From assembly GCF_050563525.1 (NCBI RefSeq), contig NZ_JBNXUN010000003.1, forward strand, positions 1 through 64,000: 64,000 bases of DNA. The letters run 5' to 3'. Source of the DNA: Falsiroseomonas sp050563525. Its GTDB lineage: Bacteria; Pseudomonadota; Alphaproteobacteria; Acetobacterales; Acetobacteraceae. How positions within the stretch are numbered: the stretch's first letter is position 1; each line of letters opens with the position of its first letter. The translations under genes and the position numbers were made by a program. The notes beneath the pieces were generated by a model. That model was not told the DNA's origin. It was given only the letters and a program-made list of their open reading frames with translations, and did no database searches. Positions 33,145 to 41,303 of this stretch are shown here, in pieces.

Positions 33145-33969
33145 ATGCGTCGTCTTCTGCTTGCCGCGGTGCTTGCCGCGGTCGCCTCGCCGGCCTTTGC
33201 GCAATCACCAGCCGGCTGCACGCCGCGCGTGGCCAACAGCGAGCTGGTCAAGCCCGGCACGCTGGTGATGTCGATCAACCCGACCCTGCCGCCGCTGCAG
33301 TTCGTCAACGCGCAGGGCCAGTTGCAGGGACTGCGCTTCGATCTCGGCGTCGAGATCGCGAAGCGGCTGTGCCTGACGCCGGAATGGGTGCGGATCGAGT
33401 TCAGCGCGATGATCCCGGGCCTCGCGGCGCGGCGCTGGGACATGATCAACAGCGGCACCTTCTTCACCCCGGCGCGCGCCGAGATCATGCAGATGCTGCG
33501 GTATGAGAACGCCGCCGTGGCGTTTTCCGCCGCGCGCGGCAACCCGCTGAACATCCGCGGCGTGGACGACCTCGCCGGCCGCACCGTGGGCGTCGAGATC
33601 GGTGGCTTCGAGGAAGGTCGCACCCGCGCACTCAGCGCCGACCTGGTCGCGCGCGGCAAGGCGCCGATCAACATCCGCACCTTCGACAACTTCGCCGTCG
33701 CCTTCCAGGCGCTGCGGGTCGGCCAGGTGGAGGCGGTGACCAGCGTGGACGCCGTCGCCGCCGAATACGACCAGCGCGGTGATTTCCCGCGCGTGCTGCA
33801 CGGCCTGTTCCCGACGCCGGCCAGCCTCGCCCTGCGGTCCCGCGTTCTGGCGCAGGAAGTCGCCAAGGTGCTGACCGAGATGAAGGCGGACGGGACCTAC
33901 GACCGCCTGTTCGACCGCTACGGCGTCAGCAAGTACGAGGCCGGGTTCGAGGTCGTCGGCCCGCAATAG
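33145..33969 (+). CDS. Polar amino-acid ABC transporter substrate-binding protein
   Basis: A 274-residue periplasmic receptor of SBP family 3. It has a signal peptide (MRRLLLAAVLAAVASPAFAQ). The mature chain contains LVMSINPTLPPLQFVNAQGQ, FDLGVEIAKRL and the second-lobe VGVEIGGFEEG. The ATG at 33145 starts the leader and follows a GGGAG site. It lies between the DapA-family gene and a permease gene, separated from the latter by a strong hairpin. It probably binds the amino or imino acid degraded by the neighbouring enzymes. Confidence 0.9.
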   Translation: MRRLLLAAVLAAVASPAFAQSPAGCTPRVANSELVKPGTLVMSINPTLPPLQFVNAQGQLQGLRFDLGVEIAKRLCLTPEWVRIEFSAMIPGLAARRWDMINSGTFFTPARAEIMQMLRYENAAVAFSAARGNPLNIRGVDDLAGRTVGVEIGGFEEGRTRALSADLVARGKAPINIRTFDNFAVAFQALRVGQVEAVTSVDAVAAEYDQRGDFPRVLHGLFPTPASLALRSRVLAQEVAKVLTEMKADGTYDRLFDRYGVSKYEAGFEVVGPQ

Positions 33970-33987
33970 TCGCCTGGACGTTCTGGC

Positions 33988-34010
33988 GGCCCGCGCATCT
34001 TGCGCGGGCC
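33988..34010 (+). terminator. Perfect 10-bp hairpin between receptor and permease genes
   Basis: GGCCCGCGCA and TGCGCGGGCC form a perfect stem around a 3-base loop, 18 bp after the receptor stop. No T-run follows, so it is probably not a simple terminator. A hairpin here may protect the receptor mRNA 3' end or reduce read-through, giving the usual excess of receptor over permease. The 150-bp gap holds no gene. Confidence 0.6.
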
Positions 34011-34119
34011 GAGGCCGCGAATGCGGTCCGCGCCCAGACCATCCGTCTTGCCAGGCACACAAGTGCACGGCGCGAAGCCAAGCGGCCGGAGGCCGCGCCC
34101 GGCGTTTGAGGGCCTTTGA

Positions 34120-34809
34120 ATGCACATCTGGTCCTGGCAGGGGTTCTTCGAATACCTGTTCAATCCCTTTCTGCTGGAAGGCGCGGTCACCACGCTGTGG
34201 CTGACCGCCGCCTCCCTGTTCTTCGGCCTGGTGCTCGGCGTGCTGGTGGCGCTGCTGCGGCTGTCGGGCAACCGGTGGCTGGCGGGCGTCGCCGGCTTCT
34301 ATTGCTGGATCTTCCGCGGCACGCCGCTGCTGGTGCAGTTGCTGCTGATCTATACTGGCCTGCCGCTGTTCGGCATCCGACTCGGCGTGACGGAAGCGGC
34401 GCTGCTCGGCCTGTCGCTGAACGAGGCGGCCTATCTGAGCGAGATCGTGCGGTCCGGCATCTCCGCCGTGGGGCCGGGGCAGCGGGAGGCCGGGCTGGCA
34501 CTTGGCCTGAAGAAGATCCAGGTGTTTCGCAACATCACCTGGCCGCAGGCCTTCCGCATCATCATCCCGCCGCTGGGCAATTCGGTGAACGGGCTGTTGA
34601 AGACCACCTCCGTCGCCAGTGTGATTTCCATGGAGGAATTGCTGCGACGGACGCAGATCCTGATCCAGGAGAAATTCCTGGTGCTGGAATTGTTCCTCGC
34701 CGCAGCCTTCTGGTACCTGGTGATGACGACGGTGTGGGACATGGTGCAGCGCCAGTTGGAGAAGCGCTACGGCCGGGCCTATGCCAACACGGCGGCGGAC
34801 CGGCGCTGA
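34120..34809 (+). CDS. Polar amino-acid ABC transporter permease (HisMQ type)
   Basis: A 229-residue inner-membrane permease with about five hydrophobic segments. It carries the amino-acid permease motifs FRGTPLLVQ and LNEAAYLSEIVRSG, and the cytoplasmic EAA loop REAGLALGLKKIQVFRNITW contacting the ATPase. It follows the receptor gene after 150 bp with a hairpin between. No ATPase and no second permease gene follow, so the system either works as a homodimer with an ATPase encoded elsewhere or is incomplete here. Ligand probably shared with the adjacent oxidoreductase/DapA pair. Confidence 0.92.
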   Translation: MHIWSWQGFFEYLFNPFLLEGAVTTLWLTAASLFFGLVLGVLVALLRLSGNRWLAGVAGFYCWIFRGTPLLVQLLLIYTGLPLFGIRLGVTEAALLGLSLNEAAYLSEIVRSGISAVGPGQREAGLALGLKKIQVFRNITWPQAFRIIIPPLGNSVNGLLKTTSVASVISMEELLRRTQILIQEKFLVLELFLAAAFWYLVMTTVWDMVQRQLEKRYGRAYANTAADRR

Positions 34810-34863
34810 GTCAGAGGACGGCGGCGACGCAAGCGACGACGGGACGGTAAAGGCCGACACGCC

Positions 34864-35753
34864 TCAAGGCGCGAGCGCCGCCTCGATCGCTTGACGCACC
34901 GCTTCTGGTTGCTCGAGTTCCGGGCAGGCCTTGGCGCCTTCGATCGTGATGGTGGCAATATCGGCGCGGAGTTGCGCGAGGCGCCGCGCATTGGCCACCC
35001 CCACGAAGCGCGGATCGCCGCCCAGGATCAGGCGCGTTGGCACAGCCACGCGGCGCAGCAGCGGCACGATGTCGTAGTGCAGCGCACCGGTCAGGAAGGG
35101 CAGGGCCGAATAGGCGGCGTTGGGCCTGGTGGCCGAGTACAGCGCGCCATCGATCACCTCCTCCGGCACCGCGCCGGGGTCGGCAAAGCCTTGCTGCCGG
35201 TACCAGTTGGCGATGAAGCCGCGGCGATGGAACAGTGCGCGGTAGAAGGCGAGCCGCAGCCCTGGCGTCTCCGTCAGCGGCTTGAGGATTGCCCGGGCGA
35301 GCAGCGGGAAGGAATTCTCGCCGAAATCCTTCAGCCCGGTCGGATTGGTCAGGATCAAGCGCCCCACCCGCCCGGCCGCTGCTCAGCAGCCGCCATGCAG
35401 AAGCCCGCGGCGAGCGACTGCGCCACCACGACCGAATCACCTGGGAAGGCATCGAGCAGGGCTACGATCATCGCCACGTAGTCATCGAACAGGATCATCC
35501 GCGCCGGATGCTCGGACAGCCCCCAGCCGACCAGGTCGGGCACGATGACGCGGTGGCTGGAGGTGAAGGTGGGCGCAAGTCGGGCAAAGGCCTGACCCGA
35601 TGCGCCGCCTCCGATGCCATGGATGAACAGCATGGGCGGGCCTTCCCCCGCCACCCTGCAGCGCATGCGGCCGAGTGGGGTGGCCATGTCGCGCTCCTCG
35701 AAGCCGCGGGCGCGGAATCCGCCCCAGTCCTGTCCGTTGTCTTTGACATCCAT
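34864..35753 (-). pseudogene. Alpha/beta hydrolase broken by a single-base frameshift
   Basis: Two overlapping frames encode the halves of one alpha/beta hydrolase. The first (35753 down to 35355) holds the oxyanion segment MLFIHGIGGG, VPDLVGWGLSE and the elbow VVAQSLAAGF. The second (35367 down to 34864) resumes at LILTNPTGLKDFGENSF and continues through the cap and C-terminus. The frames meet in a G-rich run around 35360-35372; one added base would restore an unbroken reading. The start at 35753 has an AAGGAA site. Either a recent inactivation or a sequencing error. The frame stays open upstream to 35912 but lacks conserved content. Confidence 0.8.
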
Positions 35754-36102
35754 CGAGCACTTTCCTTGCGGTGCGAGCCAGAGCTTAGTGTTCGATACCG
35801 TAACATATTTTGGTTCGGCAGGGTCCTCCCGACTGGCCTTGTCGTCCGACAGCACGCGCTCGAATGGCTCATGGCCGAGCATTCCGGCGCCAAAGAGCGT
35901 CCCGGTTGTCATCGCCGCGACGGTCGCATGGCGCAGGCACTACGAAATCCCGTTGTTGAAACCTGCGCCCCGCGAGGGCGGGCGGGCTGCTGAATGGCCG
36001 CCGTGCCAGGTGGCGCGCAGCCAGCCGGCGGGTGCCGCCGCCGGCGATCAAGGCCTGTGATCGGCCACGATCATTGAGATCTGGTATGGGTGTCGACGAG
36101 AC
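35754..36102. other. Gene-free stretch upstream of the broken hydrolase
   Basis: About 350 bp without a recognisable gene on either strand. Open frames cross it but have no family features. It has some AT-richer islands, for example ACATATTTTGG near 35803, that could include the hydrolase promoter. It may hold decayed coding sequence, consistent with the neighbouring pseudogene; nothing firmer can be said. Confidence 0.5.
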
Positions 36103-36207
36103 CTAGAGTGTGATCGTCCGAGGTGGATTCGCCGAAAGACGTGAATCGCACGAACAAAATAAGCTAGAGTCTGTCTTGCGCTTCTATCAGCGCCTAACAG
36201 GCTCTAG
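36103..36207. repeat. CTAG-bounded intergenic repeat-like element
   Basis: This 105-bp block has CTAGAG at 36103 and at 36164 and CTCTAG at 36202. The right part is a hairpin with arms CTAGAGTCTGT (36164-36174) and ACAGGCTCTAG (36197-36207), one mismatch in 11; it covers the Nudix stop codon and could end its transcript. The left part contains another imperfect inverted repeat around a GGATTCGCCGAAAG core. Its base composition is unlike the rest of the window. Similar CTAGAG-bounded intergenic elements are common in alphaproteobacteria; the copy number here is unknown. Confidence 0.5.
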
Positions 36208-36710
36208 GCCGAGATCGCCCGTAGCAGTGCCGCCAGTTCCGGCTCCGCCACCAACCCGGCCGCGGTGGCGGGCGTGACCAGGCGCCGGTCGCGTTCGCGG
36301 CGTTCCGGCCAGTCATGCAGCAGGCGCACCACGCGCAGGCGATACACCAGCACATCGCAGGGCAGCAGCACGCCGCCGGATTTTCGCTTGGTGTAGGCGA
36401 AGCGGCCGATCGGGTCCGGGTCGGCCTCGCCGACGATGCCGGCTTCCTCGAAGGCCTCGCGGGCGGCGCTGCGGTGCGGCGCCTCGCCCGGCTCGATCCA
36501 GCCCTTCGGGATCACCCAGCGCCGCGTCTCCCGGCTGGTGACGAGCACGACGCGCAGCGCCGGGCCGGTGCCGGTCAGCGGCAGGGCGGCGCATTGCCGG
36601 CGCAGGTTGCCCTGCCCCCGAACAGCACCCGCCACATTGCCATCCGGCATCCTGCGCCCGTTTCCGAATCTGGCGAGGCGGAGGAACCGACCCCGGAATT
36701 TCATGCCCAT
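36204..36710 (-). CDS. Nudix hydrolase
   Basis: A 168-residue hydrolase acting on a nucleoside diphosphate linked to another group. The Nudix box is complete: GWIEPGEAPHRSAAREAFEE followed by AGIVG, with the catalytic glutamates in REAFEEAG. WVIPKGW precedes it, as in diadenosine polyphosphate/inositol-phosphate-type hydrolases. The ATG at 36710 is chosen, with another ATG two codons downstream. It is transcribed alone, downstream of the CoA-ligase operon's convergent-free gap, and its stop lies within the CTAG-bounded repeat. Confidence 0.88.
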   Translation of the reverse strand: MGMKFRGRFLRLARFGNGRRMPDGNVAGAVRGQGNLRRQCAALPLTGTGPALRVVLVTSRETRRWVIPKGWIEPGEAPHRSAAREAFEEAGIVGEADPDPIGRFAYTKRKSGGVLLPCDVLVYRLRVVRLLHDWPERRERDRRLVTPATAAGLVAEPELAALLRAISA

Positions 36711-36797
36711 GGTGATGGACAAACGCGCCGGGAATGGAAAGGCACTTTCTTGATCCGGGCTTAATTTGCCTAGACAACTGGTCGTCTGATGGAGGGT

Positions 36798-38363
36798 TCA
36801 GCCCGGCAGGCCCAGCGATTCCAGCGCGTGGGCCCGCAGCTTCACCTTCTGCACCTTGCCGCTGGCCGTCATGCCGATGGCGTCGAAGCCCGGCACGATT
36901 CGCAGGTGGCGCGGCAGGCGGAAATTTGCGATTCGCGGCTTCAGCCAGGCCAGCAGCTCCGCCTCCGTCACCGCCGCACCCTCCCGCAACTGCACGAAGG
37001 CGGCGCAGACCTCGCCGAGCCGCGCATCCGGCACGCCGACCACCTGGGCCAGCGCGATGGCGGGATGCGCGGACAGCACTTCCTCCACCTCGGCCGGCGC
37101 CACGTTTTCGCCGCCGACGCGGATCACGTCCTTGATCCGGCCGACCATGCGCAGCCGGCCCGCCGGATCCAGCGTGCCGAGGTCGCCGGTGCGCAGGAAG
37201 CCATCCGGCGTGAACGTCTTCGCCGTCGTCTCCGGGTCGTTGAGATAGCCGCGCATGATGGACCAGCCGCGAAGCTGGATCTCACCGGATGCGCCGGGAG
37301 GCAGCGGGGCGTTGCTGGCGGGGTCGGCGATGCGCACCTGCAGCCCCGCATGTGGCACGGCGCCGCCGGCGATGCGGTCGGCCACCGGCTCCCGGTGGTC
37401 GGACAGCGCGACGTTGGGCGAGGCTTCCGACAGGCCATAGGCCCAGCAGAGGTCCGGCACGCCCATCTCCTCGACGATCCGCCGCATCGTCTCCGGCCCC
37501 GCCGCCGCCCAGCCGCCGCGCAGATGCAGCCGCGCCCGGTCGAAGGCGGGGTGCGACAGCATCAACTGGAAGATTGCGTCATTGCCCGAGGTCAGCGTGC
37601 AGCGCTCCCGCTCCAGCAGGTCCAGCGCCGCGCCGGCCTCGAAGGTGGGCGGCGTCACCATCGTGGCGCCGGTGGCAAGGCAGACCAGCAGAGACAGGGT
37701 GGAGCCCGCGACATGGAAGAAGGGCCGGCAGTTCAGGTAGCGATCTTCCGGCCGCACGCCCAGCTTGCCGGCGCAGGCCGTCGCGTTGCGTAGCATGTTG
37801 TGGTGGGTCAGCAGCACCCCCTTGGGATGCGCCGTGGTGCCGGAGGTGTACTGCACCAGCAGGATGTCCTCCGCCGTGACGGTCGCCATGGCCGCCTCCA
37901 GCGCCGCCTCGCTCGCCTGCCTGGCGCGGAATTCGTCCCAGGACGGCTCGCCGGCGACGACCACATGAAGCAGATCCGGCAGTCCGTCCCGCACCTCCGC
38001 CACCGCCCCGGCGAAGTCGATGCCGAGGAACCGGCCCGCCAGCAGCACTGACTTGCAGCGGGCACGGGCCAGGGCGAAGGCGATCTCGGGCGGCTTGAAG
38101 CGCGTGTTGATCGGCACGGTGACGGCACCAATCAGCGCCGCGCCGTAGAAGCTGGCGACCCAGTTCGCGTCGTTGCCCATCAGCAGCCCGACGAAATCGC
38201 CGCGGCCTATGCCGAGCGCCAGCAGGCTGCGCGCCACGCCGCGCGCTTCGTCCCGCAGCTGCGCATGGGTGAGACGCGCGCCTTCCGCCACCAGCGCCTC
38301 GGCGTCCGGGCGCGCGCTGGCATTGGCATCGAGCAGGTCGGCGAGGCGCGTGGTCCAACTCAT
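36798..38363 (-). CDS. AMP-forming acyl-CoA synthetase
   Basis: A 521-residue ANL-superfamily ligase that activates a carboxylic acid with ATP and CoA. The phosphate loop YTSGTTAHPKG is present, as are WAYGLSEASP, the adenylate-binding LRTGDLGTLD with GRIKDVIRVGGENV, and the C-terminal catalytic lysine region (TASGKVQKVKL). The ATG at 38363 overlaps the upstream enoyl-CoA hydratase stop by 4 nt. It is the last gene of a CoA-transferase / hydratase / ligase operon. The substrate, perhaps a medium-chain or aromatic acid, cannot be fixed. Confidence 0.9.
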   Translation of the reverse strand: MSWTTRLADLLDANASARPDAEALVAEGARLTHAQLRDEARGVARSLLALGIGRGDFVGLLMGNDANWVASFYGAALIGAVTVPINTRFKPPEIAFALARARCKSVLLAGRFLGIDFAGAVAEVRDGLPDLLHVVVAGEPSWDEFRARQASEAALEAAMATVTAEDILLVQYTSGTTAHPKGVLLTHHNMLRNATACAGKLGVRPEDRYLNCRPFFHVAGSTLSLLVCLATGATMVTPPTFEAGAALDLLERERCTLTSGNDAIFQLMLSHPAFDRARLHLRGGWAAAGPETMRRIVEEMGVPDLCWAYGLSEASPNVALSDHREPVADRIAGGAVPHAGLQVRIADPASNAPLPPGASGEIQLRGWSIMRGYLNDPETTAKTFTPDGFLRTGDLGTLDPAGRLRMVGRIKDVIRVGGENVAPAEVEEVLSAHPAIALAQVVGVPDARLGEVCAAFVQLREGAAVTEAELLAWLKPRIANFRLPRHLRIVPGFDAIGMTASGKVQKVKLRAHALESLGLPG

Positions 38364-39097
38364 GCGCCAAACCCCGACATGGCACGCTTCCAATCGGCAG
38401 CGGCGAGGCTTTCCTCGATGGCCAGCAATTCGGTGGCCAGCGCGCCGCGCGGGTCGCGTTCTAGCCCCTCGTCGATGCAGCGCTTCGCCAGCGCCAGCGC
38501 GGTGGCCGGGGCCTTGAGAAGCGGGGCGAGCATGGCGTCCAGCGTCGCCTCCAGCGCCTCCGCCGGCACCAGCCGCGCCACCAGCCCGGCGGAAAGCGCT
38601 TCCTCGGCGGACAGGGTGCGGCCGGTGAACATCATGTCTTTCGCCAGCCGCTTGCCGAGGATGCGTGGCAGGCGTTGCGTTGCGCCGACGGTGCCCCAAA
38701 GCGCCTCCGGCGTCCGGAAACTGGCCGCAGGCGTTGCAAGGATCAGGTCGCAGGCCGCGGCGATCTCCACACCGGAACCCACCGCGGGTCCCTCGACGAG
38801 GGCGATGCTCGGCATCGGCAGGCGCTCGATGGACTCATAGGCCCAGAAGCCCTTCACGCGGCGGGCGCGCACCGCGTCGTCATCCATGCCCTGGCGTTCC
38901 TTGAGGTCCGCGCCGGCGCAGAACACCGGGCCGTTGGCGCGGATCACGACGCAACGCGCCGCTTCGGCCACGGCGCGGCGGCAGGCGGCGGCCAGCGCCT
39001 CGGCGAGGGCGATGTTCAGCGCGTTGCGCGCCTGCGGGCGGTTCAGCGTCAGCGTCACCAGGCCATCGGCCTCGGCATACAGCAGTGGCTCGGTCAT
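38360..39097 (-). CDS. Enoyl-CoA hydratase/isomerase family protein
   Basis: A 245-residue crotonase-fold enzyme. VFCAGADLKER forms part of the CoA oxyanion hole; GPAVGSGVEIAAACDLI and SFRTPEALWG carry the two glutamate positions of hydratases. Length is typical. The ATG at 39097 overlaps the CoA-transferase stop by 4 nt, and its own stop overlaps the ligase start by 4 nt, so the three genes are one translational unit. It probably hydrates an enoyl-CoA made by the neighbouring CoA-activating enzymes. Confidence 0.9.
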   Translation of the reverse strand: MTEPLLYAEADGLVTLTLNRPQARNALNIALAEALAAACRRAVAEAARCVVIRANGPVFCAGADLKERQGMDDDAVRARRVKGFWAYESIERLPMPSIALVEGPAVGSGVEIAAACDLILATPAASFRTPEALWGTVGATQRLPRILGKRLAKDMMFTGRTLSAEEALSAGLVARLVPAEALEATLDAMLAPLLKAPATALALAKRCIDEGLERDPRGALATELLAIEESLAAADWKRAMSGFGA

Positions 39098-40266
39098 ATC
39101 GCGCCCTCCTCCCGCAACGCGGCAATTTTTTCCGAGTTGTAGCCCAGGCTGGCCAGCACCGTATCCGTATCCGCACCGAGTACTGGGGCCGGCAGCGGAG
39201 CCGGGTCGGCGAGGCCCTCGAAGCGGAAGGGCAGGCGCAGGGCCGGATGGCGGGACTCGCCATGCGCGACCTCCGCGACGCAGCCGCGCGCCTGCACATG
39301 CGGGTCCGCCACCACCTCGTCCAGCGCCAGCACGGGGCCGTTCGGCACATCGGCCGCATCCAGCACGGCGACGGCCTGGGCGCGGGTCATACCGCCCAGG
39401 GCAGCCGTCATCGCCGCCATGATGCGGTCGCGCTGGTCCAGCCGCGCGGCGTTGGTGCACAGCGCGGCCAACTCGCCGAGGCCCAGCGCCCGGCACAGCG
39501 GCGCCCAGTGCTGGTCGCTCGCCGTGATGTGCAGGAAGCGGCCATCGGCGCAGCGGAAACTGGCGGTGGGCACGCGACCGGGATGTTCGGTGCCGAGGCG
39601 CGGCGGCACCTCCCCCAGCGCGAAAAGCCGGGCGGCCGCGATGGTCAGCAGCGCCACCTGCCCGTCCAGCATGCTGAAATCGACATGTGCGCCCTGCCCC
39701 GTGGCATCCCGCCCGCGCAGCGCCGCCAGCAGGGCGATGGCGACCCAGAGCCCGCTGGTGAGGTCCGCCACCGGCAGCCCCGGCTTCACCGGCCCGCCGC
39801 CACGCTCCCCGGTCAGGCCCATCAGCCCGCCCATCGCCTGGAACACCGTGTCGTAGCCCTTGCGGCCGGCATAGGGCCCGGTCTGCCCGAAGCCGGTGCA
39901 GGACAGGTAGACCAGGCGCGGGTTCACCTGGCGCAGGGCCGCGAAATCCAGTCCACGGCGGGCCAGGGCGCCGGTCGGGAAATTCTCCACCAGCGCATCG
40001 GACCGGGCCGCCAGGTCGCGTATCACCTGGCGGCCGCCGGGCTTGCGCAAATCCACCGTGATGCTGCGCTTGGCGCGGTTGCAGGCCAGGAAATAGCCGC
40101 TGACGCCGAAATCGAAGAACGGCTCGAAGCCGCGCGTTTCGTCCCCCGCGCCGGGTTGTTCCACCTTCACCACCTCCGCACCCAATTCCGCCAGCAGCAT
40201 GGTGGCGAAGGGGCAGGCCAGGACGCGGGACAGGTCCAGGATGCGCAGGCCCTCGAGCGGCTTCAT
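39094..40266 (-). CDS. CaiB/BaiF-family (class III) CoA-transferase
   Basis: A 390-residue family III CoA-transferase that moves CoA between carboxylic acids through an enzyme aspartyl-CoA. The catalytic aspartate is Asp168 in LPVADLTSG. The N-terminal LEGLRILDLSRVLACPF and GFGQTGPYAGRKGYD are family signatures. It is the first gene of the three-gene operon, divergent from a Bug receptor 80 bp away. The Bug protein may capture the acid that this enzyme or the AMP ligase then activates; that link is inference. Confidence 0.92.
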   Translation of the reverse strand: MKPLEGLRILDLSRVLACPFATMLLAELGAEVVKVEQPGAGDETRGFEPFFDFGVSGYFLACNRAKRSITVDLRKPGGRQVIRDLAARSDALVENFPTGALARRGLDFAALRQVNPRLVYLSCTGFGQTGPYAGRKGYDTVFQAMGGLMGLTGERGGGPVKPGLPVADLTSGLWVAIALLAALRGRDATGQGAHVDFSMLDGQVALLTIAAARLFALGEVPPRLGTEHPGRVPTASFRCADGRFLHITASDQHWAPLCRALGLGELAALCTNAARLDQRDRIMAAMTAALGGMTRAQAVAVLDAADVPNGPVLALDEVVADPHVQARGCVAEVAHGESRHPALRLPFRFEGLADPAPLPAPVLGADTDTVLASLGYNSEKIAALREEGAI

Positions 40267-40346
40267 CTCGTCTCCCTCATCCCGTGCTTGCGCTTGTGGG
40301 CGCGGATGGTTGATGCTGTCAACGGTAAGGGATGGAGACCAGGAAC

Positions 40347-41303
40347 ATGCGCATCACCCGCCGCGGCACCTTGCTCGGTGCCGGCCTGCTGGCTCTTCCC
40401 GCACGCGCCCAGACGCCTTGGCCCAACCGGCCCATCCGCTTCATCGTCCCCTTCGCCGCCGGTGGCCCCGTCGAGGTTCCGGCCCGCTTCATCGCGGAGG
40501 CGCTGGGCCAGAAGCTGGGCCAGCCGGTGGTGGTGGAACCGCGGCCGGGCGCCGGCGGATCGCTCGGCGTCCAGGCGGTGGTGCAGGCGAACGACCCGCA
40601 CACGCTGCTGGTCACCACCTCCTCTGTCGCCATCCTGCCGGCGCTCATGGAGAACCCGGGCTACGACCCGTTCCGCGATCTGGTACCGATCACCATGGTC
40701 AGCGAGGCGCCAATGGTGATCCTGGCCAAGCCGGACAACCCGATCCGCGACCTGGCGGATCTGATCGCGCGCGCCAAGGCGCGGCCCGGCGGCATCACCT
40801 ACGGCACCTCCGGCGTTGGCTCCACCACACATTTGGGCGGCGCCTTGCTTGGCGTGCGGGCGGGCATCGAGTTGCTGCACGTGCCCTATCGCGGCGCCGG
40901 GCAGGCGGTGACAGCGCTGTATGCGGGGGATACCGACCTTCTGGTGACCGGCACGATCGAGGCGCTGACCCATGTGCGGGAGCGCCGGCTGAAGGCCATC
41001 GCCGTGACCGGCGCCGAACGAACCCCGGCGCTGCCAGATACGCCCGCCATCGCGGAGGCCGTGCCCGGCTATGCCATGACGATCTGGTACGCCATGTTCG
41101 GCCCTCGCGGCACGCCGCCGGAGGTGGTGGCGCGCCTGGCGCGGGAGGTGGCGCCGCTTGCCCGCGGCAATGCGCTGGCCACGCGGATGGAGGAAAGCGG
41201 CGCGACGCTGCTGCTGGACGGACCCGCGCGCCTGACAGAGCGCCTGGCCGCGGAGGTGCCGCAGTGGCGGGAGGTGGTGCAGCGTGCTGGGATCAGGACC
41301 TAG
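40347..41303 (+). CDS. Bug/TctC-family receptor
   Basis: A 318-residue Bug-family receptor. The leader MRITRRGTLLGAGLLALPAR is twin-arginine-like with cleavage near ARAQ; RPIRFIVPFAAGGPVEVPAR follows. The ATG at 40347 is preferred to one 15 bp upstream because GGAG lies 9 bases ahead and the leader is then normal. It is divergent from the acyl-CoA operon and convergent with the amidohydrolase, sharing a CTAG stop overlap at 41300-41303. The glycine-rich PGAGGSLGVQAV region is more like some aromatic-acid Bug proteins, but the ligand is unknown. Confidence 0.9.
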   Translation: MRITRRGTLLGAGLLALPARAQTPWPNRPIRFIVPFAAGGPVEVPARFIAEALGQKLGQPVVVEPRPGAGGSLGVQAVVQANDPHTLLVTTSSVAILPALMENPGYDPFRDLVPITMVSEAPMVILAKPDNPIRDLADLIARAKARPGGITYGTSGVGSTTHLGGALLGVRAGIELLHVPYRGAGQAVTALYAGDTDLLVTGTIEALTHVRERRLKAIAVTGAERTPALPDTPAIAEAVPGYAMTIWYAMFGPRGTPPEVVARLAREVAPLARGNALATRMEESGATLLLDGPARLTERLAAEVPQWREVVQRAGIRT

